From CAWAYR01 sp050250875 (GTDB lineage: Bacteria; Acidobacteriota; Vicinamibacteria; Vicinamibacterales; UBA2999): DNA of 64,000 nt. Under the pieces are notes generated by a model that had not been told where the DNA came from, searched no databases, and saw nothing but the letters and a program-made list of their open reading frames with translations. The stretch lies in the NCBI GenBank assembly GCA_050250875.1, contig JBFWNV010000004.1:186001-250000 (forward strand). Reading direction: 5' to 3'. Shown one piece after another: positions 10,801 to 18,974 of the stretch. The position numbers and the translations under genes are program-made. The first letter of the stretch is position 1, and every line of letters starts with the position of its first letter.

Positions 10801-11175
10801 TTCGCCCGTCGAACCACCGGACCGCAACGCACGCCCCACTACGACTATGATCGCCGGGCGCCGCTCTTCGACACGCGCCACCCTCGCGGGTGGTACAGTC
10901 GCCTCGGCGAGGTCGCCGCGCTCGTGACCGAGGACGACGACGCGGTCGCGATCTTCGGCCCCGGCGAGGAGATCCGGCTCGAGTTCGCCGCGCCCGACGC
11001 GCCGCTGCCCGCCGGCTGGACGCGCCGCGTGGTGCTCGACACCAAGGGGTGGTGCAAGGACATGGATCTGTACACGCTGGACGGCGACACCGTCGGTCCC
11101 CTGCCAGGGCGGGACACGCCGGCCCGGGCCGCCCTGCACGCGGCGTTCAACACACGCTATGAGGGCGGGCGATGA
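7876..11175 (+). CDS. lipoprotein with TPR, FG-GAP/VCBS repeats and ASPIC/UnbV-like region
   Basis: A 1099-residue exported protein. Residues 1-20 form a lipoprotein signal with lipobox LVAGC. About residues 30-210 are TPR-like helices. From about 240 to 600 there are at least six calcium-type FG-GAP/VCBS blades, such as DIDGDGSSDLFAAN, DIDDDGLVDVVLL, DADHDGDLDVWLVN and DIDGDGGLDLVA. About 610-690 (NSSGIGTRLAVRRG to VSIIWSDGILQTEIDL) resembles an ASPIC/UnbV domain. A further 400 residues of beta-rich sequence are unassigned. Probably a surface or periplasmic scaffold; no enzyme motif is seen. Its stop overlaps the ATG of the cytochrome gene (ATGA), so the two are translationally coupled. Confidence 0.85.
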   Translation: MLRALVFLLACTSLTPLVAGCRRDAVPPPAVRDAALVAAVNRGVAEMGQYDFDAAVKTFAAVATTHPRDAAVGVNLALAQINRQRDGDAAEAERRLSALVGDQESGTRAKYALGLLRLYAGRDAEAATLLAEVAAAAPQDAYAAYFAGQAELATAPGQALARFDRALAIDPLLRSAHYGAFQALQRAGRSADAEARLARFQAAERDPRAAMAEFKYTRMGPLAMAFTLDVPAVRAPARLPVVEAFGPAAPVWRGDGPSWGPAARASLSVADIDGDGSSDLFAANAVVGARPNAVLLSTVDTMRLDVSHPLAGVRGVRAALWGDIDDDGLVDVVLLRSGATAIWRQAPAGRWRDVTAAMRAATPDVDAVDGALFDADHDGDLDVWLVNGSGPNELLNNNGDGTFRRIASQAGLADRRPSRGIAIADLDGDRDHDLVVLKASPPHEVSLNDRVWQYRAAPGFDALRAAPLDAIVAADADADGQVELYSDGPRGLERWRAGADGTWRPTAIAPADGTPGGQLAVADIDGDGGLDLVASRGTGWAVWPLGADGAAAPHFDASSDAAPVWTLWTDDPARGPSFVTLTERGPMRRAAGPGRPAYVTIAPTGREIASDQRRSNSSGIGTRLAVRRGSHWTALDTVRTASGPGQSLQPVAVGLGGADRADFVSIIWSDGILQTEIDLAAGRVHRIEETQRQLSSCPVLFAWDGTGFRFVTDILGVGGIGFFERPGVYSPPHPHERVLLPERAIAPRDGRYVLALGEPMEEVTYLDRAALRVYELPPGWHLALDERKAIAGPAPTGAPIFYRESRLPSRVVNDRGDDVTAATATADLEAAPPGAIDRRFIGLTAPHAVTLEFDRPVDAGPGAPVLLIDGWVEYPYAQTVFAAWQATAPYQAPTLEARDRAGRWHVVAREFGYPAGMPRQMTFPLSGLPAGTRALRLTTTQEIYWDRLAVVYAEHAPDAVIRDLPLAAATLQRSGFARRTTGPQRTPHYDYDRRAPLFDTRHPRGWYSRLGEVAALVTEDDDAVAIFGPGEEIRLEFAAPDAPLPAGWTRRVVLDTKGWCKDMDLYTLDGDTVGPLPGRDTPARAALHAAFNTRYEGGR

Positions 11176-13940
11176 CGGTTGACGGACGCGCCGTGCCGAT
11201 CACGCCGACCCTGCGCTGGCTGTTGCGCCTGCTCTACGCGCTCACCGGCCTGCTGACCGCCACCGCCGCCTATCTCGGCGGCGTCTCGGCGTTCGAGTTC
11301 GCCACCGGCGCCAGCTACCAGGGCTACGTCTACCAGTGGACGGTGCTCGTGCACCTGGCTGCCGGAGTCGTCGTGGTGCTGCCGTTCCTGCTCTTCGCGC
11401 CCGCCCACGCCCTGGCGGCGTGGACGCATCCCAACCGCCGCGCCGCGCGCATGGGCTATCTGCTCGCCGCCCTCGCCGCCGTCGTGCTGGTGACGGGTCT
11501 GGCGTTGATGCGCGTCGCCGGCGTCGAGCTGCGCCAGCCGGCCATCCGTGCCCTCGTCTACTGGGCCCACGTCCTGGCGCCGTTCGGCGTGGCGTGGGCG
11601 TTCCTCAACCACCGGCGCCGCGGCCGCGCCGTCCGCGCCGGCGCCGCCTGGAGCTGGGCCGCCGCCACGGCGGCACTGGTCGCGCTCACCGCCGCCATCG
11701 ACGCGCGCACGAGCCGCCCGGCCGCGGTCGCCGACAGCGGCATCTCGTTCGCACCGTCGCTGGCCCGCACCGCCAGCGGCGGGACCATCCCCGCCGGCGC
11801 GCTGATGGTCGACGACTACTGCGCCGAGTGCCACGCCGACGCGCATCGCGGCTGGCTGGCCAGCGCCCACCGCTTCAGCTCGTTCAACAACCCGGTCTAC
11901 AAGGCCAGCGTCAAGGAGACCCGCGAAGTGATGCTGGCCCGCGACGGCAACGTCGACGGCAGCCGCTGGTGCGCCGGCTGCCACGATCCGGTGCCGCTGT
12001 TCAGCGGCGCCTTCGGCCGCGCCGACTTCGACACCGAGCGCGATCCGACCGGCCAGGCCGGGCTCACCTGCACCGCCTGCCACGCCATCGAGCAGGTCAA
12101 CAGCACGCGCGGCAACGGCGACTACACCATCGCCGAGCCGCGCCACTACCCCTTCGCGTTCTCGGCGTCGCCGGCCCTGCGCGAGCTGAGCAAGCAGCTC
12201 GTCAAGGCCAAGCCGGCGTTCCACAGGGCGACCTTCCTCAAACCGGTGCACCGCACCGCCGAGTTCTGCTCCACCTGCCACAAGGTGCACATTCCCGGCG
12301 CGCTGAACGACTACCGGGAGTTCCTGCGCGGCCAGAACCACTACGACAGCTACATCCTGAGCGGCGTGTCTGGACGCGGGGCGCGGGCGTTCTATTACCC
12401 GCCGAAGGCCGAGCCGCGCTGCGCCGGCTGCCATATGCCGCTCGCCACCTCGCGCGACTTCGGCGCCCAGCCGTTCGACGGCAGCGGCGCGCTGCAGATC
12501 CACGATCATCGCTTTCCCGCCGCCAACACCGGCGTGGCGCACCTGCGCGGCGACGGCGCGACCGTGCAGACCCAGCAGGCCTTCCTCGACAAGGTGGTGA
12601 CGCTCGACGTGTTCGGCCTGCGCGAGGGCGGCACCATCTCGGGCCGGCTGATCGGGCCGCTCGGCGCCGACGCGCCGGCGGTGCGGCCCGGCGAGCGGTA
12701 TCTGGTCGAGATCGTCCTGCGCACCCGCAAGGTGGGTCACCACTTCACGCAGGGCACGGCCGACTCCAACGAGGTGTGGGTGGACGTCACGGCCAGGGCG
12801 GGCGACCGCGTGATCGGCCGGAGCGGCGCGCTCGAGCCCGACGGCCGCGCCGACCCGTGGGCCCACTTCACCAACGTCTACATGCTCGACCGGCAGGGCC
12901 GCAAGGTCGATCGCCGCAACGTCCAGGACATCTACGTGCCGCTCTACGACAAGCAGATCCCGCCCGGCGCGGCGCAGGTCGTGCACTACGCGCTGGAAGT
13001 GCCGGCCGACGCGCGCGGCCCGATCACCATCGAGGCGCGGCTGCAGTACCGTAAGTTCGACGTGACGATGATGCGGCTGGCGATGGGCGACACCTACCGC
13101 ATCGACCTGCCGGTGACGACCATCGCCGCGGCGACGCAGGCGCTGCCGGCGGCGGCCGGCGCCGCGGCCAGCGGCCAGCCGGCCTGGGAGCGATGGAACG
13201 ACTACGGCATCGGCCTGCTGCTCGAAGGCAACGCCGGCAGCGAGAAGGGCGAGCTGCGGCAGGCCGAGGCCGCGTTCCAGGAAGTCGAGCGGCTCGGCCG
13301 GCCCGAAGGTCCGCTCAACCTGGCCCGCGTGTATCACAAGGAGGGCCGTCTCGACGACGCGGTGGCGGCGCTCAACCGCGCCCGCGCCGCCGGCGCCGCG
13401 CCGTGGACGGTCGCCTGGTTGACCGGGCTCGTCAACAAGGAGAACGGCCATCTCGACGATGCGATCGCCAACTTCGAGGCGGCCCTGGGCGCCACCTCGC
13501 CGGAACTGCGCGCCCGCGGCTTCGACTTCAGCCGCGACTACGACGTCCTGAACGAGCTCGGCCAGGCGTTGTTCGAGCGGGCCAAGCAGGAGCGTGGCGC
13601 GGCCCGCGCCGACGCCCGCGCGGCGCTGCTCCGCCGGGCCAGCGACGCCTTCGAGCGCACGCTCGCCGTCGACAGTGAGAACGTCACCGCGCACTATGCC
13701 CTGAACCTGGTCTACGGCGAACTCGGCGACGCCGCCAAAGCGGCCGAACACCGCGAGGCGCACCTGCGCTACACCCCGGACGAGCAGTCGCGCAGCCGCG
13801 TCATCGCGATGCACCGGCTGGCCAACCCCGCCGCCAACCACGCCGCGCAGGCGCTGGTCATCTACGACCTGCGGCGCGGCATCGCCCCGTCGCCGGCGCT
13901 GCCGACGTCCACACCGACACCCGGCCGGACCTCACCGTGA
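11172..13940 (+). CDS. membrane-bound pentahaem cytochrome c with C-terminal TPR domain
   Basis: A 922-residue protein. The first 190 residues hold about five membrane helices with several histidines (LVHLAAG, APAHALAAW, YWAHVLAP), like a small cytochrome b domain. The periplasmic part has five CxxCH motifs starting at residues 217, 267, 300, 366 and 417, in a cytochrome c-554-like arrangement. A beta domain of about 200 residues follows and then TPR helices (about 700-900). It suggests quinol-to-periplasm electron transfer coupled to protein-protein docking; this is inference. It overlaps the upstream gene by ATGA and the downstream CRTAC1 gene by GTGA, so the three form one tightly coupled operon. 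Confidence 0.85.
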   Translation: MTVDGRAVPITPTLRWLLRLLYALTGLLTATAAYLGGVSAFEFATGASYQGYVYQWTVLVHLAAGVVVVLPFLLFAPAHALAAWTHPNRRAARMGYLLAALAAVVLVTGLALMRVAGVELRQPAIRALVYWAHVLAPFGVAWAFLNHRRRGRAVRAGAAWSWAAATAALVALTAAIDARTSRPAAVADSGISFAPSLARTASGGTIPAGALMVDDYCAECHADAHRGWLASAHRFSSFNNPVYKASVKETREVMLARDGNVDGSRWCAGCHDPVPLFSGAFGRADFDTERDPTGQAGLTCTACHAIEQVNSTRGNGDYTIAEPRHYPFAFSASPALRELSKQLVKAKPAFHRATFLKPVHRTAEFCSTCHKVHIPGALNDYREFLRGQNHYDSYILSGVSGRGARAFYYPPKAEPRCAGCHMPLATSRDFGAQPFDGSGALQIHDHRFPAANTGVAHLRGDGATVQTQQAFLDKVVTLDVFGLREGGTISGRLIGPLGADAPAVRPGERYLVEIVLRTRKVGHHFTQGTADSNEVWVDVTARAGDRVIGRSGALEPDGRADPWAHFTNVYMLDRQGRKVDRRNVQDIYVPLYDKQIPPGAAQVVHYALEVPADARGPITIEARLQYRKFDVTMMRLAMGDTYRIDLPVTTIAAATQALPAAAGAAASGQPAWERWNDYGIGLLLEGNAGSEKGELRQAEAAFQEVERLGRPEGPLNLARVYHKEGRLDDAVAALNRARAAGAAPWTVAWLTGLVNKENGHLDDAIANFEAALGATSPELRARGFDFSRDYDVLNELGQALFERAKQERGAARADARAALLRRASDAFERTLAVDSENVTAHYALNLVYGELGDAAKAAEHREAHLRYTPDEQSRSRVIAMHRLANPAANHAAQALVIYDLRRGIAPSPALPTSTPTPGRTSP

Positions 13941-15709
13941 CCGTGATCACCCGCTCCGCCCTGCTCCGTTCCGCCCTGGTGGCGGCCGTCGTCTTTCTCG
14001 GCCTGCTCGGCTGGCGCATCTGGTCGAGCCGCGGCGCCGTCTCGTCGGGCCCGGCCGCCGCCGATCGCGCCACGCCCGCGGCGCCGCCGGCCGCGTTCGT
14101 GGACGTGACCGCCGACGCCGGCCTGTCGCACGTCGCCCGCGACAACGGCGCCGCCGGCGAGAAGCTCCTGCCCGAGACCACCGGCGGCGGCGGCGGGCTG
14201 GTGGACGTCGACAACGACGGCGACCTCGACGTGCTGCTGGTCAACGGGCGGCCGTGGCCGTGGACGCCGCGCGGCTCGGCGCCGCGGGTGTCGTCGCTGA
14301 CCCTGCTGCTCAACGACGGCCGTGGCCGCTTCAGCGACCGCTCGGCCGCCGCCGGCCTGACGCTCGACGCCTACGGCATGGGCCTGGCCGCCGGCGACTT
14401 CGACAACGACGGCTGGGTGGACCTCTACGTCACCGCCGTCGGCCGTAATACGCTGCTCAAGAACATCGGCGGGCGTTTCCACGACGTCACCGCGGCCGCC
14501 GGCGTCGGCGGCGGCGCCGACCAGTGGAGCACCTGCGCCACCTGGCTCGACGCCGACACCGACGGCGACCTCGATCTATTCGTGTGCCGCTACGTCCAAT
14601 GGTCGCGGGATCTGGACTTGAAGCAGGACTTCAGCCTGGCCGGCATCGGCCGGGCCTTCGGTCCGCCGCGCAACTTCGCCGGCGCCGCGCCGGCGTTCTA
14701 CGTCAACCAGGGCGACGGCCGCTTCACCGAACGGGCCGAGGCGGCGGGCCTGGTCGTCCGCGATCCGGTCACGAAGCAGCCGGCGGCCAAGTCGCTGGGG
14801 GTCGCCCTGGCCTTCCTCGACGACGATCGCTGCGTCGATCTGGTCGTCGCCAACGACACGGTCCGCAACTTCGCATTCCGCAACCGCTGCGACGGCACGT
14901 TCGAGGAAATCGGCACGTCGATCGGCCTGGCCTACGACGGCTATGGCAACGCCCGCTCGGGGATGGGCATCGACATCGCCGAAGTGCGCGACGACGGCGC
15001 GCCGGCGGTCGCCATCGGCAACTTCGCCAACGAGATGACCGCCCTGTACGTGCGCCAGCCCGGCTCGGGGCAGTTCGTGGACGAGGCGATTCCGGCCGGC
15101 ATCGGCGCCGCCAGCCGCGCCGCGCTCACCTTCGGGCTGTTCTTCTTCGACTACGACCTCGACGGCCGCCTCGATCTGCTGACCATCAACGGTCACGTCG
15201 AAGACCAGATCGCGCTGGTGCAGGCCAGCCAGCAGCACGCCCAGGCGCCGCAGCTCTTCTGGAATGCCGGCCGGGAGGCGCCGAGCACGTTCGCGCTGGT
15301 CGCCGACACCGGCGGCCTGGCGCCGCCGCTGGTCGGCCGCGGCGGCGCCTACGGCGACATCGACGGCGACGGCGACCTCGACGTCCTGCTGGTGCCGGTC
15401 GCCGGCCCGCCGCGCCTGCTCCGCAACGACCTGACGCCGGCCCGCTGGCTGCGCGTGCGTCTCGAAGGCGTGGCCAGCAACCGCGACGCCGTCGGCGCCG
15501 AGGTCACGCTGACGACCAGCGCCGGCACCCGGCGCCGCCTCGTCTCGCGCACCCACGGTTACCTGTCGCAGTCGGAGCCGATCCTGACGTTCGGCCTGGC
15601 CCCGGGCGAGTCGGTGACGACGCTCAAGGTGCAGTGGCCAATGGGCGCCGTGCAGACCTTGACCGGGCTGACGCTGAACCAGGTCACGACGGTGACGGAG
15701 GTGCCGTGA
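13937..15709 (+). CDS. CRTAC1 family protein (FG-GAP/VCBS plus ASPIC/UnbV)
   Basis: A 590-residue protein with one N-terminal membrane anchor or signal (residues about 10-30, LVAAVVFLGLLGW). Repeated calcium-binding blades include DVDNDGDLDVLLVNG, DFDNDGWVDLYVTA, DADTDGDLDLFVCR, DYDLDGRLDLLTIN and DIDGDGDLDVLLVP. The C-terminal 90 residues are a full ASPIC/UnbV domain, with GYLSQSEPILTFGLAPGE followed by VQWPMGAVQTL. It starts with GTG overlapping the cytochrome stop. Probably an exported beta-propeller partner of the cytochrome; the function of bacterial CRTAC1 homologues is not established. Confidence 0.9.
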   Translation: MTVITRSALLRSALVAAVVFLGLLGWRIWSSRGAVSSGPAAADRATPAAPPAAFVDVTADAGLSHVARDNGAAGEKLLPETTGGGGGLVDVDNDGDLDVLLVNGRPWPWTPRGSAPRVSSLTLLLNDGRGRFSDRSAAAGLTLDAYGMGLAAGDFDNDGWVDLYVTAVGRNTLLKNIGGRFHDVTAAAGVGGGADQWSTCATWLDADTDGDLDLFVCRYVQWSRDLDLKQDFSLAGIGRAFGPPRNFAGAAPAFYVNQGDGRFTERAEAAGLVVRDPVTKQPAAKSLGVALAFLDDDRCVDLVVANDTVRNFAFRNRCDGTFEEIGTSIGLAYDGYGNARSGMGIDIAEVRDDGAPAVAIGNFANEMTALYVRQPGSGQFVDEAIPAGIGAASRAALTFGLFFFDYDLDGRLDLLTINGHVEDQIALVQASQQHAQAPQLFWNAGREAPSTFALVADTGGLAPPLVGRGGAYGDIDGDGDLDVLLVPVAGPPRLLRNDLTPARWLRVRLEGVASNRDAVGAEVTLTTSAGTRRRLVSRTHGYLSQSEPILTFGLAPGESVTTLKVQWPMGAVQTLTGLTLNQVTTVTEVP

Positions 15710-15712
15710 GTG

Positions 15713-15834
15713 CAGGGACCGGGGATCAGGGAACAACGGACCACGCGTGCTGGCGTCGCGCCGTCTCAGAGCCGGGCGTCAGTCCCGTTGGAGGTCCTTC
15801 CCTGATCCCTGGTCCCTGGTCCCTGTTCCCTTCC
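15713..15834. repeat. inverted heptad arrays between convergent CRTAC1 genes
   Basis: A plus-strand array CAGGGACCGGGGATCAGGGAA (15713 on) and a C-rich counterpart (15798-15834, CCCTGATCCCTGGTCCCTGGTCCCTG) are inverse to each other, about 60 bases apart. The convergent genes end on either side, and the C-rich array is read as the last residues of the minus-strand gene. Confidence 0.7.
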
Positions 15835-17500
15835 TGACCGTCACGATCCGGTCGGCGTCGAAGGGGCCGAAGTGCTCCGTCGTGCCGTCGGGCCAGCGGA
15901 CGTCGATTCGATCGACGCGGGTGACGGTGCCCAGGCCGACGTGGACGCGCGGGTCGTTGGCGGCGAGATAGCTGAACGCGCTGCGGACGTCGCGCCTGAT
16001 CACGCGCTCTCCGATCCGCAGCCGCACCTGGGCGCCGAGCGCGTCGGCGCCCCGGGCGTCGCGCACCGACAGCAGCAGCCAGTGGCCGCGCCCCGGCACG
16101 ACGTTGCGCAGCAGTGTCGGCGTCTCGTCGCGGTTGGCGACGAGGATGTCGAGGCCGCCGTCGTTGTCGATGTCGCCGAACGCCGCCGCGCGGCTGGTGC
16201 GGACGATCGCCGAGCCGGTGCCGCCGCGCGGCAGGACCTCGGCGAACGCGGGACCGTCGATGCCGCGCAGCAGCAGGTTCGGCTCGGCATAGGGATCGGC
16301 GGCGAAGGTCTCGCCCTGCAGCCCGACGCGGCCGTTGGCCTCGTAGAGATCGAGCCGGCCGTCGTTGTCGAAGTCGAGCAGCGCCATCCCGAAGCGCGTG
16401 AAGCGGCGGCTGACCACACGAAGACCCACGGTGCTGGTGGCGTCGACCAGAAAGCGGCCGTCGTTGCGGAAGTACGAGTCGGACTCGGCGTCGAGGTTGA
16501 CGACGAGCAGGTCGTTGTCGCCGTCGCCGTCGACGTCGGCGGCGTGCACGCCCATCCCGGCCTTCGGCGCGCCGTCCTGGTCGACGGCCACGCCGCGCGG
16601 CAGCGCCGACTCGACCAACCGCCCGCCGCCCTGGTTCATCCACAGGTGATTGGGCGTGCCGTCGTTGGCCACGAACACGTCGGGGCGACCGTCGCCGTCG
16701 ACGTCGTCGGCCAGCACGCCGAGTCCGTTGCCGCGCGCGGTCGCCAGCCCGGCGGCCGCCGAAACGTCGGTGAAGGCCCCGCGGCCGGTGTTGCGGAACA
16801 GCAGGTCGCTGGTCGGCGCGTCGTAGTTCTTGGGGCTGCAGTAGTCCACCACGCCGGTCAGGCTGAAGCACTGCCGTTCGCGGCCCGGCGTCCAGTCCAG
16901 GTAACGGGTCACGAACAGATCGAGCCAGCCGTCGCCGTCGACGTCCACGAACGCCGCGCTCGTGCTCCAGCCCGAGCCGGCGACGCCCGCCGCCGCCGTG
17001 ACATCGACGAAGCGGCCGCCGCCGTCGTTGCGCAGCAGCACGTTGCCGCCCAGGTTGGTCAGATAGACGTCGGGGTCGCCGTCGCCGTCGTAGTCGCCGG
17101 TGGCGACACCCATCCCGTAGCCGGGCACGTCGATCCCGCTGCCGTCCGTGACGTCCTCGAAGCGGCCGGTGCCGTCGTTGCGGTAGAGGCGGTGGCGGGG
17201 GCCGTTGTCGGGCCCGCCAAGGACGCCGCTCTGCACGAGCAGGGCGTCGAGGTCGGCGTCGCCGTCCATGTCGAACAGCGCGGCACCGCCGCCCATGATC
17301 TCCGGCAGGCGGTAGCGGCCGGCCTCGTGGCCCGAGCGGTGTCGCAGCGTCAGCCCCCGCGCGGCGGCTTCGTCGGCGAACCAGGACGCACCGGACGCAC
17401 CGGGCGTCGCGGTGGCCGGCGATTCGGGCGGCGTCGATCCGCCGCCGCAGGCGGCGGCCAGGGCGCCGAGCAGCAGCACGGGCACGAGCTGGCGCGTCAT
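15779..17500 (-). CDS. CRTAC1 family lipoprotein (FG-GAP/VCBS plus ASPIC/UnbV)
   Basis: A 573-residue protein with signal and lipobox LGALAAACGG (lipidated Cys near residue 18). FG-GAP blades include DMDGDADLDALLVQ, DYDGDGDPDVYLTN, DVDGDGWLDLFVTR, DVDGDGRPDVFVAN, DVDGDGDNDLLVVN, DFDNDGRLDLYEAN and DIDNDGGLDILVAN. The ASPIC/UnbV domain ends with VRWPDGTTEHFG. The last dozen residues (GTRDQGSGKDLQRD) are translated from a heptad array and are probably not ancestral. It is preceded by, and overlaps by ATGA, the TPR gene at 17497-18873, with which it forms a two-gene operon that converges on the cytochrome/CRTAC1 operon. Confidence 0.9.
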   Translation of the reverse strand: MTRQLVPVLLLGALAAACGGGSTPPESPATATPGASGASWFADEAAARGLTLRHRSGHEAGRYRLPEIMGGGAALFDMDGDADLDALLVQSGVLGGPDNGPRHRLYRNDGTGRFEDVTDGSGIDVPGYGMGVATGDYDGDGDPDVYLTNLGGNVLLRNDGGGRFVDVTAAAGVAGSGWSTSAAFVDVDGDGWLDLFVTRYLDWTPGRERQCFSLTGVVDYCSPKNYDAPTSDLLFRNTGRGAFTDVSAAAGLATARGNGLGVLADDVDGDGRPDVFVANDGTPNHLWMNQGGGRLVESALPRGVAVDQDGAPKAGMGVHAADVDGDGDNDLLVVNLDAESDSYFRNDGRFLVDATSTVGLRVVSRRFTRFGMALLDFDNDGRLDLYEANGRVGLQGETFAADPYAEPNLLLRGIDGPAFAEVLPRGGTGSAIVRTSRAAAFGDIDNDGGLDILVANRDETPTLLRNVVPGRGHWLLLSVRDARGADALGAQVRLRIGERVIRRDVRSAFSYLAANDPRVHVGLGTVTRVDRIDVRWPDGTTEHFGPFDADRIVTVRKGTGTRDQGSGKDLQRD

Positions 17501-18873
17501 GCGCGGCCCCCGGCGGAGACGCGCCGCTCGAGCTCGACCAGCCGCGTGTCCCCCGGGGCCAGGCGCTTGGCTCGCTCCAGCCAGCGCACCGCCTCGTCGC
17601 GCGCGCCGGCCTCCACCGCGGTGAGGGCGCCGCCGATCAGCGCGTCGACGAGCAGCGGATCGCGGTCCAGCGCGCGGCGAAACGCCGCGAGCGCGTCAGC
17701 GCTGCGGCGCTGCTCCCGGGCGATCGTCCCCACCCAGGCGAGGGCCTTGGCGTCGCGCGGGTCGGCGGCCGCGGCCTCCTCGAGCCAGCGGCGGGCGTCG
17801 TCGCGCCGTCCCGCCCGCCACGCCACCACGCCGCGCAGGCGGGTGGCTTCCGCGGCGCCCGGGCGCAGAGCCAGCGCCCGCAGCACGACCTGCTCCGCGG
17901 CCGGCAGCTCGTTCGCGAACAGATGGGCCGTGGCCAGGTGCATGGTGGCATCGAAATCGTCGGGATGCGCCGCCAGTGCCGCGTCCAGCAGCCCGCGGGC
18001 CTCGGGGATACGGCCGGCGCTGGCGTAGACACCGCCGAGATAGGTGCGCAGTTCCCGGTCCTCGGGGCGAGCGGCCCGCAGACGCTCGAGCAGCGCGATC
18101 GCCTCGGAATAGCGGCCGGCCATCGCCAGTGCGGTCGCGTCCTTGAGCGACGACGCGAACCCGCGGCGCAGGGCCCCGACCTCATCGGACCAGGGATCGA
18201 CCCACACCGGATCGCCGCCGACACCGGCCGCCGCGGCCTCGAGCGCCTCGTCCATCCGCCCCAGCTGACGGTAGGCGGTGCCGAGCAGTTGCCACGCATA
18301 GCGATCGGCCGGCGCCCGATCGAGCAGCGCCTCGAGGCGGGCGGCCGCCTGGTCGGCGTGACCGCGCGCCAGCAGCACCCGCGCCATTCCCGTCGCGGCG
18401 GCCAGGTCGTTGGGCGCCAGGTTGGCGGCGACCCGGAACGCCGCCTCGGCGCCGTCGAGATCGCCCCGATCGAGCAGCAGCAGCCCGCGCCGCCAGCGCA
18501 GCGGCACGACGTCCGGCGACAGCGTGATCGCCGTGTCGAAGGCCGCCAGGGCGGCGGCGACGTCGCCGTCACGCTGCGCCTGCAGGCCGAGGCGGTACCA
18601 CCAGCGGCCGTGAGTCTGTTCCAGCGAGGTCGCCGTCCGATACGCCTCGCGAGCCTGCGGGGTGAGGCCGTTGGCCTCGAACGCCATGCCCAGCGTGCCC
18701 CAGGCGTCGGCTTCCCGCGGCGACTCGCGGACCAGGGCGAGCCGCTCCTCGAGCAGCGTCCGCACGGCCGGGTCGAGCTCACCGAGCGCGGTCAGGTCGG
18801 GCAGCGCCGGTCCACGCGCACAGGCGATCGCCAGCGCCAGAAGGACGACAGGGACGATTCGGCTCGGCACCAC
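17497..18873 (-). CDS. TPR-repeat lipoprotein
   Basis: A 458-residue protein built almost entirely of tetratricopeptide units, for example ADAWGTLGMAFEANGLTPQA, GRWWYRLGLQAQRDGDVAAA and DRYAWQLLGTAYRQLGRMDE. It starts with a hydrophobic signal ending in LALAIACARG, a likely lipobox. GTG at 18873 or the next codon GTG at 18870 are the best starts; a much longer open frame upstream is only the shadow of lpd. Its stop overlaps the CRTAC1 start (ATGA), which mirrors the TPR-ASPIC pairing in the opposite operon. Probably a periplasmic or outer-membrane scaffold; no partner can be named from sequence. Confidence 0.85.
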   Translation of the reverse strand: MVPSRIVPVVLLALAIACARGPALPDLTALGELDPAVRTLLEERLALVRESPREADAWGTLGMAFEANGLTPQAREAYRTATSLEQTHGRWWYRLGLQAQRDGDVAAALAAFDTAITLSPDVVPLRWRRGLLLLDRGDLDGAEAAFRVAANLAPNDLAAATGMARVLLARGHADQAAARLEALLDRAPADRYAWQLLGTAYRQLGRMDEALEAAAAGVGGDPVWVDPWSDEVGALRRGFASSLKDATALAMAGRYSEAIALLERLRAARPEDRELRTYLGGVYASAGRIPEARGLLDAALAAHPDDFDATMHLATAHLFANELPAAEQVVLRALALRPGAAEATRLRGVVAWRAGRRDDARRWLEEAAAADPRDAKALAWVGTIAREQRRSADALAAFRRALDRDPLLVDALIGGALTAVEAGARDEAVRWLERAKRLAPGDTRLVELERRVSAGGRA

Positions 18874-18931
18874 GACGAACGCTGAGGGTACCTCAGGACC
18901 TGGCCGGCGGTGCCCTGCCGGGCCACGCAAC

Positions 18932-18974
18932 GCGATCCAGCCGCTGGCCGCCAGCCGCCAGCCGCTGGCAGGGG
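18932..18974. repeat. short CCAGCCG/CTGG tandem array after lpd
   Basis: Tandem units of 7 and 4 bases (CCAGCCG, CTGG, CCG, CCAGCCG, CCAGCCG, CTGG) immediately before the lpd stop, between two co-directional minus-strand genes. A variant with the same CCAGCCGCTAACCGCCAGC wording occurs at 26143-26173, next to another stop codon. Confidence 0.55.

Noticed and set aside
7630..11139. A 1169-residue minus-strand open frame opposite the TPR/ASPIC gene
   Set aside because: It is rich in Arg, Gly, Ala and His without domains, has no ribosome-binding site and is the antisense shadow of a clear FG-GAP protein in GC-rich DNA.
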